Shown piece after piece: positions 9,019 through 18,675 of a stretch of 64,000 nt of DNA. Numbering within the stretch: position 1 is the first letter of the stretch; every line of letters starts with the position of its first letter. The notes beneath the pieces were generated by a model, which saw nothing but the letters and a program-made list of their open reading frames with translations, did no database searches and was not told the DNA's origin. Source of the DNA: an uncultured Lachnospiraceae bacterium (GTDB lineage: Bacteria; Bacillota; Clostridia; Lachnospirales; Lachnospiraceae); NCBI GenBank assembly GCA_951800145.1, contig CATOJE010000008.1:1-64000 (forward strand), given 5' to 3'. Made by a program: the position numbers and the translations under genes.

Positions 9019-11523
9019 ATGGACATTTTACAGCGGATGAAGGACCATTTTATATTTTTCGACGGAGGCATGGGCAGCCTTCTTCAGGAGAAGGGGCTAA
9101 AGGCAGGGGAGCTGCCGGAGACCTGGAATCTTTCCCATCCACAGGTATTAGTGGAGATTCATAAAAGCTACCTGCGGGCCGGCGCAAATATTCTCACCAC
9201 TAATACATTCGGCGCCAACCGGTTAAAATATCCCCGGGAGGGAAGCTGGGATTTGGGAAAGCTGGTGGAACAGGGGGTTAAAAATGCCATCCAGGCCAGG
9301 GAGGAGTTTCTTCGGGAAAAAGGATATTCCCAGGATTTTACAGATTCGGATGCAGACACAGATTCTTATGTGGCTCTGGATTTAGGGCCCACCGGGAAGC
9401 TTTTGAAGCCGCTGGGAGATTTGGATTTTGAGGATGCGGTGGAGCTTTATAAAGAAGTGATCCGGACTGGCACTGAGGCCGGGGCGGATTTGATCTTAAT
9501 CGAGACCATGAGCGACACCATGGAGATAAAGGCGGCGGTGCTGGCGGCAAAGGAGAGCTGCGGCCTTCCTGTGTTTGCCACCATGGCCTTTGACGGGAAG
9601 GGAAAGCTTCTCACCGGAGGAAGCGTGGAATCGGCGACCGCTCTTTTAGAGGGACTGCGGGTGGATGCGCTGGGGCTTAACTGCGGCTTAGGGCCAGTGC
9701 AGATGAGGCCCATAGCAGAGAAGCTTCTGGCAGTGGCGTCGGTTCCGGTGATTGTAAATCCTAATGCGGGGCTGCCCAGAAGCCAGGATGGGAAAACGGT
9801 TTATGATATTAATGCAGACCAGTTTGCAGAGGAGATGGAGCGGATCGCCGACATGGGGGTATCTATGCTGGGCGGCTGCTGCGGAACCACGCCGGAGCAC
9901 ATCCAAAAGACCGTAAGGCGCTGCCGGGATAAGGCGGTAAGGCCAGTGGTGAAAAAGGGCCGCACAGTGATCTCCTCCTATTCCCGTGCTGTGGTGATGG
10001 GAAGGGAGCCGGTGATCATCGGCGAGCGGATCAATCCCACCGGAAAGTCTAAGTTTAAGCAGGCGCTTCGGGATCACAACCTGGAGTATATTTTAAGAGA
10101 GGGAGTGACCCAGGAGGAGCATGGCGCCCATGTGCTGGATGTGAATGTGGGGCTGCCGGAGATCCATGAGCCCTCTATGATGGAGGAGGTGGTGAGAGAG
10201 CTTCAGTCTGTGTCCGACCTTCCGCTGCAGATCGACACCTCCAGCCCCCAGGCCATGGAGCGGGCCCTCCGCTGCTATAATGGCAAAGCCTTAGTAAACT
10301 CGGTAAATGGCAAGGAGGAAGTGATGGACGCCGTGTTCCCCCTGGTGGCCAAATACGGCGGCGTGGTGGTGGGACTCTGTCTGGACGAGGATGGGATTCC
10401 GGAGACAGTTAAGGGACGGATCCGGATCGCGAAAAGGATTTATGAACGGGCCTTAAGCTATGGGATCGGCCCGGAGGATATCCTCATCGACGGTCTGTGC
10501 ATGACCATCAGCTCAGACCAGACGGGAGCGCTCACCACCCTGGAGACCCTGCGCCGGGTGCGGGACGAGCTTCACGGGAAAACCATTCTCGGGGTATCGA
10601 ATATCTCCTTTGGCCTGCCTGGACGGGAGATTATCAATGCAGCCTTTTTTACCATGGCGCTTCAGGAGGGCTTAAGCGCGGCGATTATCAATCCTAATAA
10701 CGAGGCCATGATGCGGGCATATTACAGCTTCCGGGCATTAGCCGGACTGGATGAAAACTGCAGCGACTATATCCGGATTTACGGCAGCGGCGATGTGGCT
10801 GGCCTTGGAGTTACCAGAGGATGCAGCAGGGCCGGGGCGCAGCAGGGGCCTGGACAGGCAGGCAGAGACTGGACTGGTGCAGGCGGCCAGTCCGGAGGAG
10901 CGCTAGGGACAGGACTGGGAGACGGGATTATCCGGGGTTTAAAGGAAGCCGCCATGTCAGCGGCCAGAGAGCTTTTAAAGACAAGGGACGCCTTAGATAT
11001 CATTAACCAGGAGATGATCCCTGCCCTGGATGCTGTGGGGAAGGGCTTTGAAAAGGGGACGGTCTTTCTCCCTCAGCTTTTGATGAGCGCAGAGGCGGCC
11101 AAGGGCGGCTTTGAGGTGATAAAGGAGCATATGGCAGGAACCGGCCAGACCCAGGTGTCAAAGGGGAAGGTGATCCTGGCTACGGTGAAGGGAGACATCC
11201 ACGATATCGGGAAGAATATTGTGAAGGTGCTTTTGGAAAACTACGGATATGAGGTGATTGATCTGGGAAAGGATGTGCCGCCAGAGCGGGTGGCGGAGGC
11301 CGCGGTGAAGGACCATGTGAAGGTAGTAGGCTTAAGCGCTCTCATGACCACCACCGTTCCCAGCATGGAGGAGACTATCCGGCAGCTTAGACGGGAGGCG
11401 CCCTGGGTGAAGGTGATGGTAGGCGGGGCGGTTCTGACCCAGGAATATGCAGATACCATCGGGGCGGATCAGTACTGCAGGGATGCGATGGCTTCGGTGA
11501 ATTATGCAGAGAAGGTGATGTGA
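9019..11523 (+). CDS. metH: Cobalamin-dependent methionine synthase (Hcy, pterin and B12 domains; no activation domain)
   Basis: FFDGGMGSLLQEKG, GGCCGTTPEHI, IGERINPTGKSKFKQAL, VKGDIHDIGKNIVKVLLENYGYEVIDLGKDVP. Confidence 0.92.
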   Translation: MDILQRMKDHFIFFDGGMGSLLQEKGLKAGELPETWNLSHPQVLVEIHKSYLRAGANILTTNTFGANRLKYPREGSWDLGKLVEQGVKNAIQAREEFLREKGYSQDFTDSDADTDSYVALDLGPTGKLLKPLGDLDFEDAVELYKEVIRTGTEAGADLILIETMSDTMEIKAAVLAAKESCGLPVFATMAFDGKGKLLTGGSVESATALLEGLRVDALGLNCGLGPVQMRPIAEKLLAVASVPVIVNPNAGLPRSQDGKTVYDINADQFAEEMERIADMGVSMLGGCCGTTPEHIQKTVRRCRDKAVRPVVKKGRTVISSYSRAVVMGREPVIIGERINPTGKSKFKQALRDHNLEYILREGVTQEEHGAHVLDVNVGLPEIHEPSMMEEVVRELQSVSDLPLQIDTSSPQAMERALRCYNGKALVNSVNGKEEVMDAVFPLVAKYGGVVVGLCLDEDGIPETVKGRIRIAKRIYERALSYGIGPEDILIDGLCMTISSDQTGALTTLETLRRVRDELHGKTILGVSNISFGLPGREIINAAFFTMALQEGLSAAIINPNNEAMMRAYYSFRALAGLDENCSDYIRIYGSGDVAGLGVTRGCSRAGAQQGPGQAGRDWTGAGGQSGGALGTGLGDGIIRGLKEAAMSAARELLKTRDALDIINQEMIPALDAVGKGFEKGTVFLPQLLMSAEAAKGGFEVIKEHMAGTGQTQVSKGKVILATVKGDIHDIGKNIVKVLLENYGYEVIDLGKDVPPERVAEAAVKDHVKVVGLSALMTTTVPSMEETIRQLRREAPWVKVMVGGAVLTQEYADTIGADQYCRDAMASVNYAEKVM

Positions 11524-11584
11524 GCCATAAAACGTTGCGATTCACGGTTAGTGCCTTGACTGAATATAATCCGGCCAAGACACT

Positions 11585-11800
11585 AGTGTCTTGACTGGAT
11601 TATATCTGGCAAAACTCTGCCGAATAATTTTTCATCGGCAAGGCGAAGGAGGGAGGCGATGCGGTGGCATCGTTGACCGACGGTGCTGTGTGCCAGTGGC
11701 ACACGTTTAGCACGGACCGAAGCAGAGCGTAGACCAACGCAGTCCGATGGGAAATTAGGCAAGGAGGTTTGGCTGAATATAATACAGCCAAGACACTAGT
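11585..11800. repeat. Imperfect palindromic intergenic element
   Basis: Left arm gtgtcttgactggattatatctggcaaaactctgcc... pairs with right arm ...aggcaaggaggtttggctgaatataatacagccaagacac; inner stem gtgtgcca/tggcacac. Confidence 0.65.
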
Positions 11801-11846
11801 CCCACAAGGCCGTGAACAGTAGCATAAAAACAGGAGGGAAGATCCC

Positions 11847-13256
11847 ATGAAAACCATGGAGGAGATAAAGGGGCTGGCTTCAGCGGGAAGGTATAAGCGG
11901 GTTCCTATGAGCCAGGAGATGTATGCAGACCAGGTGACGCCGGTGCGGCTGCTGCGGATGTTAAAGCATATGAATAAACGCTGCTGTCTTTTCGAGAGCA
12001 GCGGGGATCCGGGACAGTGGGGGCGGTACACCTATGTCGGGTATGACCCTGTGATGGAGATAACCTGCCGGGAGGGGCAGGTGGAGCTTACCCGGTGGGA
12101 GGCGAAGAAAAAGAGAGCCGGGAAAAGCGGACCAAAGGAGGAGGCCAGCCAGAATCCGGAAGGAGCCGTGGCCCTGGAGGAGCGGATCGTCCAGGCTTTG
12201 TCAAAGGAGGTTGCCCTGGAGGAGGGTGTGAGCCAGGAGGCGCTGATGGAAGCCGCGGCTTCTAAGGAGACAGGCGCTGAACGGGCATTTCCGGCAGAGG
12301 GAGCTGTTTTAAAGGAAAAGGTAGCCTTAGAGGAAGGCCGACCGAAGGAGGTGCTCCGCCGGATCTGGAAGGACTTTACCAGCCCCAGGGTGGAGGGACT
12401 TCCGCCCTTTACCAGCGGGTTTGCCGGATGGGCTTCCGAGGACTGGAAGCAGTATGATCTGATGCTGTTTGACAAGGTGATTGCCTTTGACCACTTTGCA
12501 CAGAAGCTGATCTTAATGGTGAGTGTGGATGGGAAAAAGCTGGATAAGGAGTACCTTCGGGGCGAGCAGGAGCTTTGGCGTATGGAGAGGCTGATCCGTG
12601 AGGGCGGTGAATGCTCCATGGCTTCGGAGGATAAGCTGCTGGACGCTTACCGGGTACTGCGGGCAAAACGGCCCGGACCCTATATGTTTTATGCTTCCGG
12701 AACCCGGGCAGAGGCGGCCGGAGCTTCGGAGGGAACCTTCGTCCGCCTGCGCCAGGGGGATGTAACCGCCGCCTTTTCCAGCGGGAAAAGCCCAAGAGGT
12801 GCTACGAAGAAGGAGGATGGCAGGCTGGAGCGGGAGCTTCTGGCAGATGAGAAGGAACGGGCTGAGCACAATCTTAAGGTGGATCTGGGAAGAAACAGCC
12901 TGGGAAGGGTCTGCCGGTTTAATTCCATGCGCACAGAGCGGTACAGGAGCGTGGAGCGGGATCCATATAAGCAGCAGCTCCGGTCGGTTTACACCGCAAA
13001 GCTGCAGCGGGGACTGGACAGCCTGGATGTACTGGACGCCTTTCTCCCGGCGGCTGTGCTGCTGGACGCATCTGGAAATCTGGACCTGTGCAGGATGGAA
13101 GGCTTTCTCACCAGCGAGCAGGGGAAGGCAGTCCTCCACGGTTTGGCGCCAGCTGCGATAGATGCTGTCCCAGTGGAAATGGATCCGGAAGCTTCCAGCG
13201 AGGAGGAATATCTGCTGCAGGCGCTGGAGACTGCTGAGAGGGGGGATGGACTGTGA
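11847..13256 (+). CDS. Degenerate anthranilate/aminodeoxychorismate synthase component I-like protein (probable pseudoenzyme)
   Basis: TrpE-like N-terminus (CCLFESSGDPGQWGRYTYVGYDPVMEI) and C-terminal stretch SPRGATKKEDGRLERELLADEKERAEHNLKVDLGRNSLGRVCRF; the SGAPK-containing segment and GPYxGxxGY are missing. Confidence 0.75.
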   Translation: MKTMEEIKGLASAGRYKRVPMSQEMYADQVTPVRLLRMLKHMNKRCCLFESSGDPGQWGRYTYVGYDPVMEITCREGQVELTRWEAKKKRAGKSGPKEEASQNPEGAVALEERIVQALSKEVALEEGVSQEALMEAAASKETGAERAFPAEGAVLKEKVALEEGRPKEVLRRIWKDFTSPRVEGLPPFTSGFAGWASEDWKQYDLMLFDKVIAFDHFAQKLILMVSVDGKKLDKEYLRGEQELWRMERLIREGGECSMASEDKLLDAYRVLRAKRPGPYMFYASGTRAEAAGASEGTFVRLRQGDVTAAFSSGKSPRGATKKEDGRLERELLADEKERAEHNLKVDLGRNSLGRVCRFNSMRTERYRSVERDPYKQQLRSVYTAKLQRGLDSLDVLDAFLPAAVLLDASGNLDLCRMEGFLTSEQGKAVLHGLAPAAIDAVPVEMDPEASSEEEYLLQALETAERGDGL

Positions 13257-13885
13257 TTCTCTTAATTGATAATTACGGAAGCTTTTCTTATAATCTGTAT
13301 CAGCTGGCAGGAAGGGTAAATCCCAATATTCAGATGGTAAAAAATGACGCGTTGACAGTGGAGGAGATCCGCAGGATGGATCCTCAGCTGATTATCCTGT
13401 CCCCGGGACCGGGAAGCCCGGAGGAGGCGGGAGTCTGCCTCCAGACAGTGAAGGAGCTGGGACAGCAGATCCCCATCTTTGGGGTAGATCTGGGATACCG
13501 GGTGATCTGCAGTGCTTTCGGAGGCTCCGCCGGTGAAAGGGGAAAGGCGCCCTGGGGCTTATCTGTGACCATCCGGATCAATAATCAGTCCAAGCTGTTC
13601 GGGGGAATGCGGGAGACCATGGAGGCAGGCTGTTACCACGCCCAGTCGGTCAGCTCTGGTTCTATCCCATCCTGCCTGCGGGTGATTGCGGCCACAGAAG
13701 ACCGGGAGGTGATGGCGGTGGAGCACCGGGAATATCCCATCTATGGGGTATTATTCCACCCGGAGTCGGTCCTCACGCCCCAGGGCCACCGGCTGATGGA
13801 AAATCTGCTGGTGGAGGAGGTTTACAGCCGGAGCGCTTCCGGAAGAATCCTCTTAAAGGTGCGGGAGATGCGGAGAGAGGGATAG
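13253..13885 (+). CDS. Class I glutamine amidotransferase-like (TrpG/PabA) with catalytic Cys replaced
   Basis: MILLIDNYGSFSYNLYQ, ILSPGPGSPEEAG, HPESVL; nucleophile elbow reads GVDLGYR instead of GVCLGHQ. Overlaps the upstream ORF by 4 bp. Confidence 0.8.
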   Translation: MILLIDNYGSFSYNLYQLAGRVNPNIQMVKNDALTVEEIRRMDPQLIILSPGPGSPEEAGVCLQTVKELGQQIPIFGVDLGYRVICSAFGGSAGERGKAPWGLSVTIRINNQSKLFGGMRETMEAGCYHAQSVSSGSIPSCLRVIAATEDREVMAVEHREYPIYGVLFHPESVLTPQGHRLMENLLVEEVYSRSASGRILLKVREMRREG

Positions 13886-13973
13886 ACCATGGAATTTTAT
13901 GGAGAATGATTGACAAAGGGGAGAGAATCATGGAGGATCGTGAAAAGAAAGAACTGACCCAGGAGGAAGAGAT

Positions 13974-15956
13974 ATGACAGCAAATGACTTTTTTCAGGGA
14001 AATGTTTTTGACGCATATGAATATTTGGGCGCCCATGTCTGCCGGGATGACCGGGGGGAGGAGACAGGGGTCTGGTTCCGGGTATTTGCCCCTAATGCCA
14101 GCCGGGTGACGCTGTTTGGCCAGTGCAATGGCTGGGGGGAGACAGAGCTTAGCTGCTGTGAGTTTTATGGCGTTTACCAATGCTTCTGCCCAGAGGCGAG
14201 AACAGGGCAGATGTATAAATACCGGATATGGGATCAGAATGGAAGGGTGCAGGATCACGCAGACCCCTATGGGTTCGGCATGGAGGTGCGGCCCGCCTGC
14301 TGCTCTATCGTCCGGGATCTGAACGAATACCAGTTCCAGGACCAGGCGTGGATGGAACGCCGGAGTGTGGGGCTGGATCAGCCGATGAATATTTATGAAC
14401 TTCATGCCGGATCCTGGAGGAAGCCGGTTTTGGAGGAGGAGGCCGGGACAGAGGCTGAGGAAGCCGGGGAATCCAGGACAGAGGTTGAGAAAGGCGGGAA
14501 GGCCAGGACGGAGGCTGGGGAAGCCGGGGAGTCCCGGACAGAAGCCGGGGAAGCCGGGGAGTCCCGGACAGAAGCCGGGGAATCCAGGGAGCGGGCTGGA
14601 GCTGCCCAGTGGTATACCTATAAAGAGCTGGCAGAGCTTTTGCTTCCCTACCTCCAGGAGAACCATTACACCCATGTGGAATTTATGCCTTTGGCGGAGC
14701 ACCCATTTGACGGCTCCTGGGGGTATCAGCAGACTGGATTTTTCGCCCCTACCTCCCGGTATGGAACAGCGGCAGAATTCCAATATCTGGTCGATAAGCT
14801 GCACCAGGGGGGAATCGGCGTGATTCTGGACTTTGTCCCGGTGCACTTTGCCACGGACGGATACGGGCTGAAGGACTTTGACGGTACATGCCTGTATGAA
14901 TATCCTAATGACGCGGTAGGCGCCAGTGAGTGGGGGAGCGCTAATTTTATTCACTCCAGAAAGGAGGTCTGGTGCTTCCTTCAGTCAGCGGCTAACTACT
15001 GGCTGGATAAATACCATGTGGACGGGCTGCGCTATGATGCGGTGAGCCGTCTGATCTTCTGGCAGGGAAGCGAGCAGCGGGGGGTGAATCATACAACCCT
15101 GGAATTTTTAAAGCATATGAACCAGGGGCTGAAGGAGCGCCATCCCACCGCCATGCTGATCGCTGAGGATTCCACCAGCTATCCCGGGGTGACCCGCTCC
15201 ATCTGGGAAAATGGCCTGGGATTTGACTATAAGTGGGATTTGGGATGGATGCATGACACCCTGGAGTATTTCCAGACTGCCCCAGAGTACCGGACCAGGG
15301 ATTACCATAAGCTTACCTTCTCCATGATGTATTACTATAATGAAAAGTATATGCTGGAGTTCTCCCATGACGAGGTGGTTCACGGCAAGGCTACGATTCT
15401 CCAGAAAATGTATGGGGATTATGAGATGAAGTTCCCCCAGGGGAGATGCCTGTACCTGTTTATGCTGATGCATCCGGGGAAGAAGCTGAATTTTATGGGA
15501 AGTGAGATCGGCCAGCTGCGGGAGTGGGATGAGAGCCGGGAGCAGGACTGGTTCCTCTTAAAATATCCTCTCCACGACAGCTTTTACCGTTTTATCAAGG
15601 AGCTGAACCGGATTTACATCGAATATATCTGCCTTCACCGAGACTATGACGGAGAGAACTTCAAGTGGCTGGACTGCCATCAGGAGGAGCGGTGCATCTA
15701 CACCACAGTCCGTCAGCATTACGGCAGCAAGTCCTTGGTGACTGTATTTAATTTTTCCAATGTGCTCCAGGAGGACTATTCGGTGCTTCTCCCCGGACGG
15801 CTCACCGCCAGGCTGATCCTAAACAGTGACTGGGAGCAGTATGGGGGGAAAACCAGGCCAGGTCAGGAGATCTGGGAGGCCAGAGGCCATACCTACGGGG
15901 TGGAGCTGACGGTGTCTGTGCCTCCGCTTAGCGGGATTGTGTTTGAGACGGAGTAG
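13974..15956 (+). CDS. glgB: 1,4-alpha-glucan branching enzyme
   Basis: NIYELHAGSWRK, EFMPLAEHPFDGSWGYQQTGFFAPTSRYG, VDGLRYDAVSRLI, LEFSHDEVVHGK. Confidence 0.92.
   Translation: MTANDFFQGNVFDAYEYLGAHVCRDDRGEETGVWFRVFAPNASRVTLFGQCNGWGETELSCCEFYGVYQCFCPEARTGQMYKYRIWDQNGRVQDHADPYGFGMEVRPACCSIVRDLNEYQFQDQAWMERRSVGLDQPMNIYELHAGSWRKPVLEEEAGTEAEEAGESRTEVEKGGKARTEAGEAGESRTEAGEAGESRTEAGESRERAGAAQWYTYKELAELLLPYLQENHYTHVEFMPLAEHPFDGSWGYQQTGFFAPTSRYGTAAEFQYLVDKLHQGGIGVILDFVPVHFATDGYGLKDFDGTCLYEYPNDAVGASEWGSANFIHSRKEVWCFLQSAANYWLDKYHVDGLRYDAVSRLIFWQGSEQRGVNHTTLEFLKHMNQGLKERHPTAMLIAEDSTSYPGVTRSIWENGLGFDYKWDLGWMHDTLEYFQTAPEYRTRDYHKLTFSMMYYYNEKYMLEFSHDEVVHGKATILQKMYGDYEMKFPQGRCLYLFMLMHPGKKLNFMGSEIGQLREWDESREQDWFLLKYPLHDSFYRFIKELNRIYIEYICLHRDYDGENFKWLDCHQEERCIYTTVRQHYGSKSLVTVFNFSNVLQEDYSVLLPGRLTARLILNSDWEQYGGKTRPGQEIWEARGHTYGVELTVSVPPLSGIVFETE
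14437..14595. repeat. In-frame ~30-bp tandem repeats inside glgB
   Basis: aagccggggagtcccggacagaagccgggg twice perfectly (14521-14550, 14551-14580) plus diverged copies; encodes EAGESRT repeats. Confidence 0.85.
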
Positions 15957-15964
15957 GAAAAGGG

Positions 15965-17326
15965 ATGAGAGGGATCAGTACATATTTGACAGATAATAAG
16001 GAAAGAATAATCACAGCGGTGCGGATGGCCTGGCCCTCGGTGCTGGAATCCTTTTTCGTGGCATTGGCCGGGCTTATCGATTCGCTGATGGTCAGTGCCC
16101 TGGGGGCTTCAGCCGTGGCGGCTGTGGGGCTGACCACCCAGCCCAAGTTTTTAGGGATGGCTTTATTTATCGCCTTAAATGTGTCCGTGTCCGCCATCGT
16201 CGCCAGAAGGCGGGGAGAGAAAAATAAACCAGGGGCCAATCAAGCGCTGATGGTGGCCCTGCTTTTTACAGCGCTGGCCGGCATCGTGGTCAGCGTTCTT
16301 TGTGTGCTATTGGCAGAGCCCATCATTACCCTGTGCGGCTCTGGGGCGGATACTCATGACAGCGCGGTGCTTTATTTCCGGATCATCATGGGCGGGATGC
16401 TCTTTAATATTATTTCCCTGGTGATCAACGCGGCCCAGCGGGGCGCCGGGAACACGAAGATCGCCATGAAGACCAATGTGACCTCCAATGTGGTCAATAT
16501 GATCGGGAACTATTTGATTATAAACGGGCACTGTGGGTTTCCGGCCCTGGGAATCAAGGGGGCGGCGCTGGCTACGGTCTTTGGCACGGTGATCGCCTGC
16601 ATTATGAGTATCCGTTCGCTGTTTAAGTCTGGATTTATCAGCTTGCCTTATATGATGAAGGAGCGGATCCGCCCGTCCCTGGACCCGGTGCGCAGCATGC
16701 TCCGGATCAGCTCCAGCGTATTTACAGAGCAGGTGCTGATGCGGATTGGATTTATGTCCACCGCCATTATGGCGGCAAAGCTGGGGACAGAGGCCATGGC
16801 TGCCCATCAGGTGGGGATGAATATTATGAGTGTGTCCTTTTCCTTCGGAGATGGGATGCAGGCGGCTGCGGTGGCCCTCATCGGGAGATGCCTGGGCGAG
16901 GGGACGCCCAGGGAGGCGGTAAATTATGGAAATATATGTCAGAGAATAGGAAATGGGATCTCTCTGGGACTGTCGGTGGTGTATCTTCTGGGAGGGAGAG
17001 CGCTGTACCGCTTGTTTTTTACTGAACCGGAGATTGTAGAGATTGGTGTGGGGATTATGCGGCTGATGGTGCTGATCGTGGTGCTGCAGATCGCCCAGGT
17101 GATCTATATGGGCTGCTTACGAGGGGCGGGGGATGTGGTGTTCACCATGCTTGCCTCCACCTTCAGCGTGACCCTGGTCCGCACCCTGGGTTCCTATGTG
17201 ATGGGATATGTCCTTGGTCTTGGCCTTCTGGGGGTGTGGATGGGTGTGATGGCAGATCAGCTGAGCCGGTTTATCCTCACCACCTGGCGGTTTAAGTCGG
17301 GGAAGTGGACATCGGTGAAGATTTAG
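15965..17326 (+). CDS. MATE family efflux transporter
   Basis: ~450-aa polytopic protein; VAAVGLTTQPKFLGMALFIALNVSVSAIVARRRGE, AAHQVGMNIMSVSFSFGDGMQAAAVALIGRCLGEG. Confidence 0.9.
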   Translation: MRGISTYLTDNKERIITAVRMAWPSVLESFFVALAGLIDSLMVSALGASAVAAVGLTTQPKFLGMALFIALNVSVSAIVARRRGEKNKPGANQALMVALLFTALAGIVVSVLCVLLAEPIITLCGSGADTHDSAVLYFRIIMGGMLFNIISLVINAAQRGAGNTKIAMKTNVTSNVVNMIGNYLIINGHCGFPALGIKGAALATVFGTVIACIMSIRSLFKSGFISLPYMMKERIRPSLDPVRSMLRISSSVFTEQVLMRIGFMSTAIMAAKLGTEAMAAHQVGMNIMSVSFSFGDGMQAAAVALIGRCLGEGTPREAVNYGNICQRIGNGISLGLSVVYLLGGRALYRLFFTEPEIVEIGVGIMRLMVLIVVLQIAQVIYMGCLRGAGDVVFTMLASTFSVTLVRTLGSYVMGYVLGLGLLGVWMGVMADQLSRFILTTWRFKSGKWTSVKI

Positions 17327-17354
17327 CATAGAATATTTAAAGAAGGGATAGCCA

Positions 17355-18656
17355 TTGAGAAAATTAAAGCTGGAGAGGGAGCTGGAGGTGGCAGCAGCAA
17401 AGTTAGGAGAAGGGACAGGATCCAGGGCGCTTGCAGGGCAGAAGCGGAGGACAGGAAGGAGCTTGAGCTTGGGACTGGCAGCGGGATTAGCTGTGCTTGC
17501 ACTTTTTCTGACAGGATGTGTCAGAGGAGGAGGGGCGGAGACTGAAAGTGGGGGGGAAGGAGAATATAGAAGCGGGATGAAGGCTGGAAGTGGGGGGATA
17601 GGAGAATATAACAGCGGGATGAAGGCTGGAAGTGGGGGAAGAGGAGCAGAAAACAGCAGTGGATCGGCTGGAGGCAGAGGAGCAGACAGCGGCAGGCCGG
17701 CAGGGGAAGGGCAGCGGCAGGAGGATTCCGGACGGCTTTGCGTGACCGCCACCATTTTCCCCTACTATGATTTTGCCCGCCAGATCGCCGGGGACCGGGT
17801 GCGGCTGAAATTAGTGGTCCCTGCTGGGATGGACAGCCATTCCTTCGAGCCGACTCCGGCAGATATGAGGGAGATCCAGGAGTCGGATATCCTTTTGTAC
17901 AATGGAGGCGAGATGGAGCAGTGGGTGGACGCGGTTCTGGAGGCTTTGGATTCCTCCCATATCCGGGCGGTCCGCATGATGGATTTGGTAGATGTGCTGG
18001 AGGAGGAGACGGTAGAGGGGATGGAGTCGGAGCATGGCCATGATCATGACCATGGCACAGCGGAAGCATTGCAGGAGGAGGATCATGGTTCTGGGGCAGA
18101 CTATGAGCCAGGACAGCTCCATGCGATCGAATATGACGAGCACATCTGGACCTCCCCGGTTAATGGGATGGCAATCGTGAAGGAGATCTGCCAGGTCTTT
18201 TCAGAGGAGGATCCGGAGAACCGGGAATTTTACCAGGAGAATGCCAGAAGGTATCTAAAGGAGCTGGCAGTGCTGGATGAAGAGTTCCGGCAGCTGATGG
18301 AGGAGGCCAGAGAGGACATGATTATCCTGGGGGACCGGTTCCCCTTCCGCTATCTGGCAGAAGCCTATGGGATCCAGTACCGGGCAGCCTTTGCCGGGTG
18401 CTCCGGGGATACGGAGCCCAGCGCCAGGACCATCGCCTACCTGATTAACCAGGTGAAGGAGAGAGAGCTTCCGGCTGTGTACTATCTGGAGCTTTCCAGC
18501 CACCGGGTGGCGGAGATTATCGGGGAGGAGACCGGGGCAGAGCCGCTGCTTCTCCACTCCTGCCATAATGTGACCCGGAAGGAATTTGACGAAGGGATCA
18601 CCTACCTGCAGCTGATGGAGCAGAATGTAAGGAATCTGCGTCTGGGGCTGCAGTGA
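17355..18656 (+). CDS. znuA: Metal (zinc) ABC transporter substrate-binding protein
   Basis: Lipobox-like FLTGC; TATIFPYYDFARQIAGDRVRLKLVVPAGMDSHSFEPTPADM, His-rich HGHDHDHG, DEHIWTSPVNG; followed by ATPase and permease. Confidence 0.85.
   Translation: MRKLKLERELEVAAAKLGEGTGSRALAGQKRRTGRSLSLGLAAGLAVLALFLTGCVRGGGAETESGGEGEYRSGMKAGSGGIGEYNSGMKAGSGGRGAENSSGSAGGRGADSGRPAGEGQRQEDSGRLCVTATIFPYYDFARQIAGDRVRLKLVVPAGMDSHSFEPTPADMREIQESDILLYNGGEMEQWVDAVLEALDSSHIRAVRMMDLVDVLEEETVEGMESEHGHDHDHGTAEALQEEDHGSGADYEPGQLHAIEYDEHIWTSPVNGMAIVKEICQVFSEEDPENREFYQENARRYLKELAVLDEEFRQLMEEAREDMIILGDRFPFRYLAEAYGIQYRAAFAGCSGDTEPSARTIAYLINQVKERELPAVYYLELSSHRVAEIIGEETGAEPLLLHSCHNVTRKEFDEGITYLQLMEQNVRNLRLGLQ
17561..17640. 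repeat. 42-bp in-frame repeat in the znuA-like gene
   Basis: agaatata(ga/ac)agcgggatgaaggctggaagtgggggg starts at 17561 and 17603. Confidence 0.8.
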
Positions 18657-18675
18657 TCTATATTGAGGAAACAAC

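Noticed and set aside
13773-14954. 393-aa antisense ORF opposite glgB
   Set aside because: Its repeats (PGFPGFCPGLPGF) are the reverse translation of the glgB tandem repeat; glgB has clear family motifs.
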